Shown: positions 62,223-64,000 of the stretch, piece by piece
Position numbering within the stretch: position 1 is the first letter of the stretch
How the letters are laid out: every line of letters begins with the position of its first letter
Assembly (NCBI RefSeq): GCF_013003965.1
Contig: NZ_CP053069.1
Location: 3,999,419 to 4,063,418 of the forward strand
Reading direction: 5' to 3'
Source: Usitatibacter rugosus
GTDB taxonomy: Bacteria > Pseudomonadota > Gammaproteobacteria > Burkholderiales > Usitatibacteraceae
DNA length: 64,000 nucleotides
Translations under genes and position numbers: made by a program
Notes under the pieces: model-generated
Told to the model about the DNA's origin: nothing
Seen by the model: the letters and a program-made list of their open reading frames with translations, nothing else
Database searches by the model: none

Positions 62223-62256
62223 GGTATCCGAACTTGTATACCAGAGGCCCACGAGC

Positions 62257-64000
62257 GTGCCCCCACCGATTCCCGCCACGATTGCCGCGCTGCACGATGC
62301 TTACCGCGCGGGAAAGCTGCGCCCCACGGATGTGGTCGAGGCGTGGCTCGCGCGCGACGCGAGCGAACGGGCGGCACCGGTGTGGATCTCGGTGCAATCG
62401 CCGGAGGTACTGCGCGCCCGAGCGAGCACGCTCGATGCGCAACTGCGAACCGATCCGCAGCGCGCACTCGCCTCGCCCGTCTTCGGAACGCTCTTCGCGG
62501 TGAAGGACAACATCGACTGCGCGGGCCTGCCGACCACGGCCGCATGCCCCGCCTTCGCCTACGACCCGGCCGAGCCCGCCTTCGTCGTCGCCGCGCTCGA
62601 AGCCGCGGGGGCCATGGTCGCGGGCAAGACCAACCTCGACCAGTTCGCCACCGGGCTCGTCGGCACGCGCTCGCCGTACGGAGCACCGCCCAACGCGTTC
62701 AAGCCGGAGATCGTCTCGGGCGGATCCAGCTCGGGCTCGGCTGTCGCCGTCGCGAAAGGGCTCGTGCACTTCGCGCTCGGCACCGACACCGCGGGCTCGG
62801 GTCGCGTGCCGGCCGGGCTCAACAACCTCGTCGGCTGGAAACCGACTCGCGGCCTGCTCTCGGTGCGCGGCGTCGTGCCTGCATGCCGCTCGCTCGACTG
62901 CGTCTCGATCTTCACGCTCACCGTCGCCGACGCTGCACGCGTCTTCCGTGTCGCGGCAACCTTCGATGCGGCCGATCCGTGTGCGCGGTCCCTCGCCCTC
63001 GACCGCCCGCTCCTTCGCCATGAGTTCACCTTCGCGGTTCCGCGCGCGGCGGACCTCGAGTTCTTCGGCGACTCGTTAGCCCAAGCCGCCTTCGCCGACG
63101 CCGTCTCCCGAATGAAGGCCCTGGGGGGCATGCCGCGCGAGATCGACTTCGCGCCCTGGCGCGAGGTCGCCGACTCTCTCTACGACGGCCCGCGCGTGGC
63201 GGAGCGTCACGCCGGCATCCGCGCGTTCTTCGACGCCCACGCCGATGCCGTCGATCCCACGGTTCGCAGGATCCTCGATCGTGGCGCAACGTTCTCCGCC
63301 ACCGACACCTTCGTGGCCGAGGCGCGCCTGGATGAGCTGCGCGCGAAGCTCACGCCCTTGTGGTCGACGTTCGATGTCCTCGTCGTCCCGACCGCGCCGA
63401 CGGCCTACAGCATCGCCGCCGTGCAGGCCGATCCCATCGAGCTGAACCGCCGCCTCGGCACGTACACGAACTTCGCCAACCTGCTCGACCTCGCGGCGAT
63501 TGCCGTGCCCGCCTCGATGCGCCCGGATGGATTGCCGAGCGGCATCACGTTGCTCGCTCCGGCCGGCGGCGACCTGATGCTGGCCCACCTTGCGCAGCGC
63601 TTCCACGCGACGGGCACGCTCCCGTTGGGCGCGATCGGTGTCGCTGCACCCGCCGCCGAAACGCTCGCGGGTCATGGCGATACAGTCCAGGTCGCCGTCG
63701 TTGGTGCGCACCTCCAGGGTCTGCCTCTCAACCGCGAGCTCACCGAGCGCGGGGCGAAGCTCGTGCGCTCCACTCGCACCGCACCGCACTACCGCCTCTA
63801 CGCGCTCCCGGCGACCACGCCGCCCAAGCCGGGCCTCGTGCGCACCGCCGGCGAGGGCCAGCGCATCGCGGTCGAAGTGTGGGAGCTGCCCGCTTCCGCC
63901 TTCGGCCGCTTCGTCGCCGGCATTCCCGCGCCGCTGTGCATCGGCACGCTCGAGCTCGAGGACGGCTCGCACGTGCAGGGCTTCCTCTGCGAAGCCGCAG
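62257..64000 (+). CDS. atzF: allophanate hydrolase, cut by the window end
   Basis: 581 residues visible from a GTG start; the C-terminus runs off the window, with no frame break seen. The amidase-signature domain has the Ser-cisSer-Lys triad: K83 (FAVKDNID), S158 region (SGGSSSGSA) and S181 (TAGSGR). From about residue 470 the AtzF C-terminal domain starts (VVGAHLQGLPLNRELTERGA, then ASAFGRFVAGIPAPLCIGTL). It splits allophanate to ammonia and CO2, the second step of ATP-dependent urea or cyanuric acid breakdown. Urea carboxylase would be expected nearby outside the window. Sigma-54 control fits nitrogen limitation. Confidence 0.92.
   Translation, partial: MPPPIPATIAALHDAYRAGKLRPTDVVEAWLARDASERAAPVWISVQSPEVLRARASTLDAQLRTDPQRALASPVFGTLFAVKDNIDCAGLPTTAACPAFAYDPAEPAFVVAALEAAGAMVAGKTNLDQFATGLVGTRSPYGAPPNAFKPEIVSGGSSSGSAVAVAKGLVHFALGTDTAGSGRVPAGLNNLVGWKPTRGLLSVRGVVPACRSLDCVSIFTLTVADAARVFRVAATFDAADPCARSLALDRPLLRHEFTFAVPRAADLEFFGDSLAQAAFADAVSRMKALGGMPREIDFAPWREVADSLYDGPRVAERHAGIRAFFDAHADAVDPTVRRILDRGATFSATDTFVAEARLDELRAKLTPLWSTFDVLVVPTAPTAYSIAAVQADPIELNRRLGTYTNFANLLDLAAIAVPASMRPDGLPSGITLLAPAGGDLMLAHLAQRFHATGTLPLGAIGVAAPAAETLAGHGDTVQVAVVGAHLQGLPLNRELTERGAKLVRSTRTAPHYRLYALPATTPPKPGLVRTAGEGQRIAVEVWELPASAFGRFVAGIPAPLCIGTLELEDGSHVQGFLCEAA

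Noticed and set aside
62050-62256. Guanidine- or urea-type riboswitch upstream of the allophanate hydrolase gene
   Set aside because: The exact sigma-54 promoter puts the transcription start near 62233, leaving a leader of about 24 bases, too short for an aptamer; the upstream repeats then are DNA sites.
62257-64000. Allophanate hydrolase gene as a truncated pseudogene
   Set aside because: It is open to the last base of the window and all catalytic motifs are intact; it is cut by the window, not by a mutation.

Overview
The window is bacterial chromosome of high GC content (roughly two thirds). It is densely packed, and many neighbouring genes overlap by 1-4 bases (ATGA, GTGA or TTGA junctions). 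The best fit is a Betaproteobacterium. The reasons are a torF-like porin gene followed by glnK and amtB, ubiK next to a comM/yifB gene, a gspE-to-gspD type II secretion operon, and frequent GTG and TTG starts. A Usitatibacter- or Nitrosomonadales-like lineage is my inference and is not proven. I see no tRNA, rRNA, insertion sequence, prophage or CRISPR array, and no gap between genes exceeds 300 bases.

1-31600, surface glycan and envelope region. The window opens in the last part of a TonB-dependent receptor. A minus-strand cluster (781-7113) follows with two methyltransferase-like proteins, an epimerase/reductase, an RmlC-like epimerase, a CDP-glucose 4,6-dehydratase, a glucose-1-phosphate cytidylyltransferase and a glycosyltransferase-like protein: a CDP-6-deoxysugar cassette. 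A plus-strand run (7203-14424) holds an acyltransferase, two GT9 heptosyltransferase-like enzymes, two GT4 enzymes, an MsbA-type flippase and a DUF4254 protein: a lipopolysaccharide core/lipid A set. A third GT9 gene, an exported serine protease and a GT2 enzyme come next. A long minus-strand run (18225-28513) carries two TPR/O-GlcNAc-transferase-like proteins, a methyltransferase, the Wzt/Wzm polysaccharide exporter with a TPR-GT2 enzyme between its two subunits, a GT8-like enzyme and a periplasmic peptidyl-prolyl isomerase. Two exported proteins of unknown function (28569-31592) close the region; one has the marks of an abundant protein.

31700-43500, secretion. A small lipoprotein gene precedes a complete-looking type II secretion operon read gspE-F-G-H-I-J-K-L-M-C-D on the minus strand, starting from a TTG codon behind an extended -10 promoter. 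The secretin has its own lipobox. The disordered parts of GspD, GspC and GspL share a short DFGPxR-like motif.

43500-46700, nitrogen. torF-glnK-amtB form an operon behind a sigma-54 promoter with two NtrC-type sites 32 bases apart. At the right edge an allophanate hydrolase gene (62257 to the end) has a consensus sigma-54 promoter of its own, so the window carries two probable members of one nitrogen-limitation regulon.

46450-62049, mixed housekeeping and catabolism: ubiK, comM/yifB, a Bcr/CflA exporter, a TPR protein with a GT9-like C-terminus, a 1487-residue exported repeat protein, an MFS transporter, a rhodanese, an M20 amidohydrolase, a LysE exporter, and a three-gene operon (CaiB-type CoA-transferase, 3-mercaptopropionate dioxygenase-like enzyme, enoyl-CoA hydratase-like enzyme) that suggests thiol-acid catabolism.
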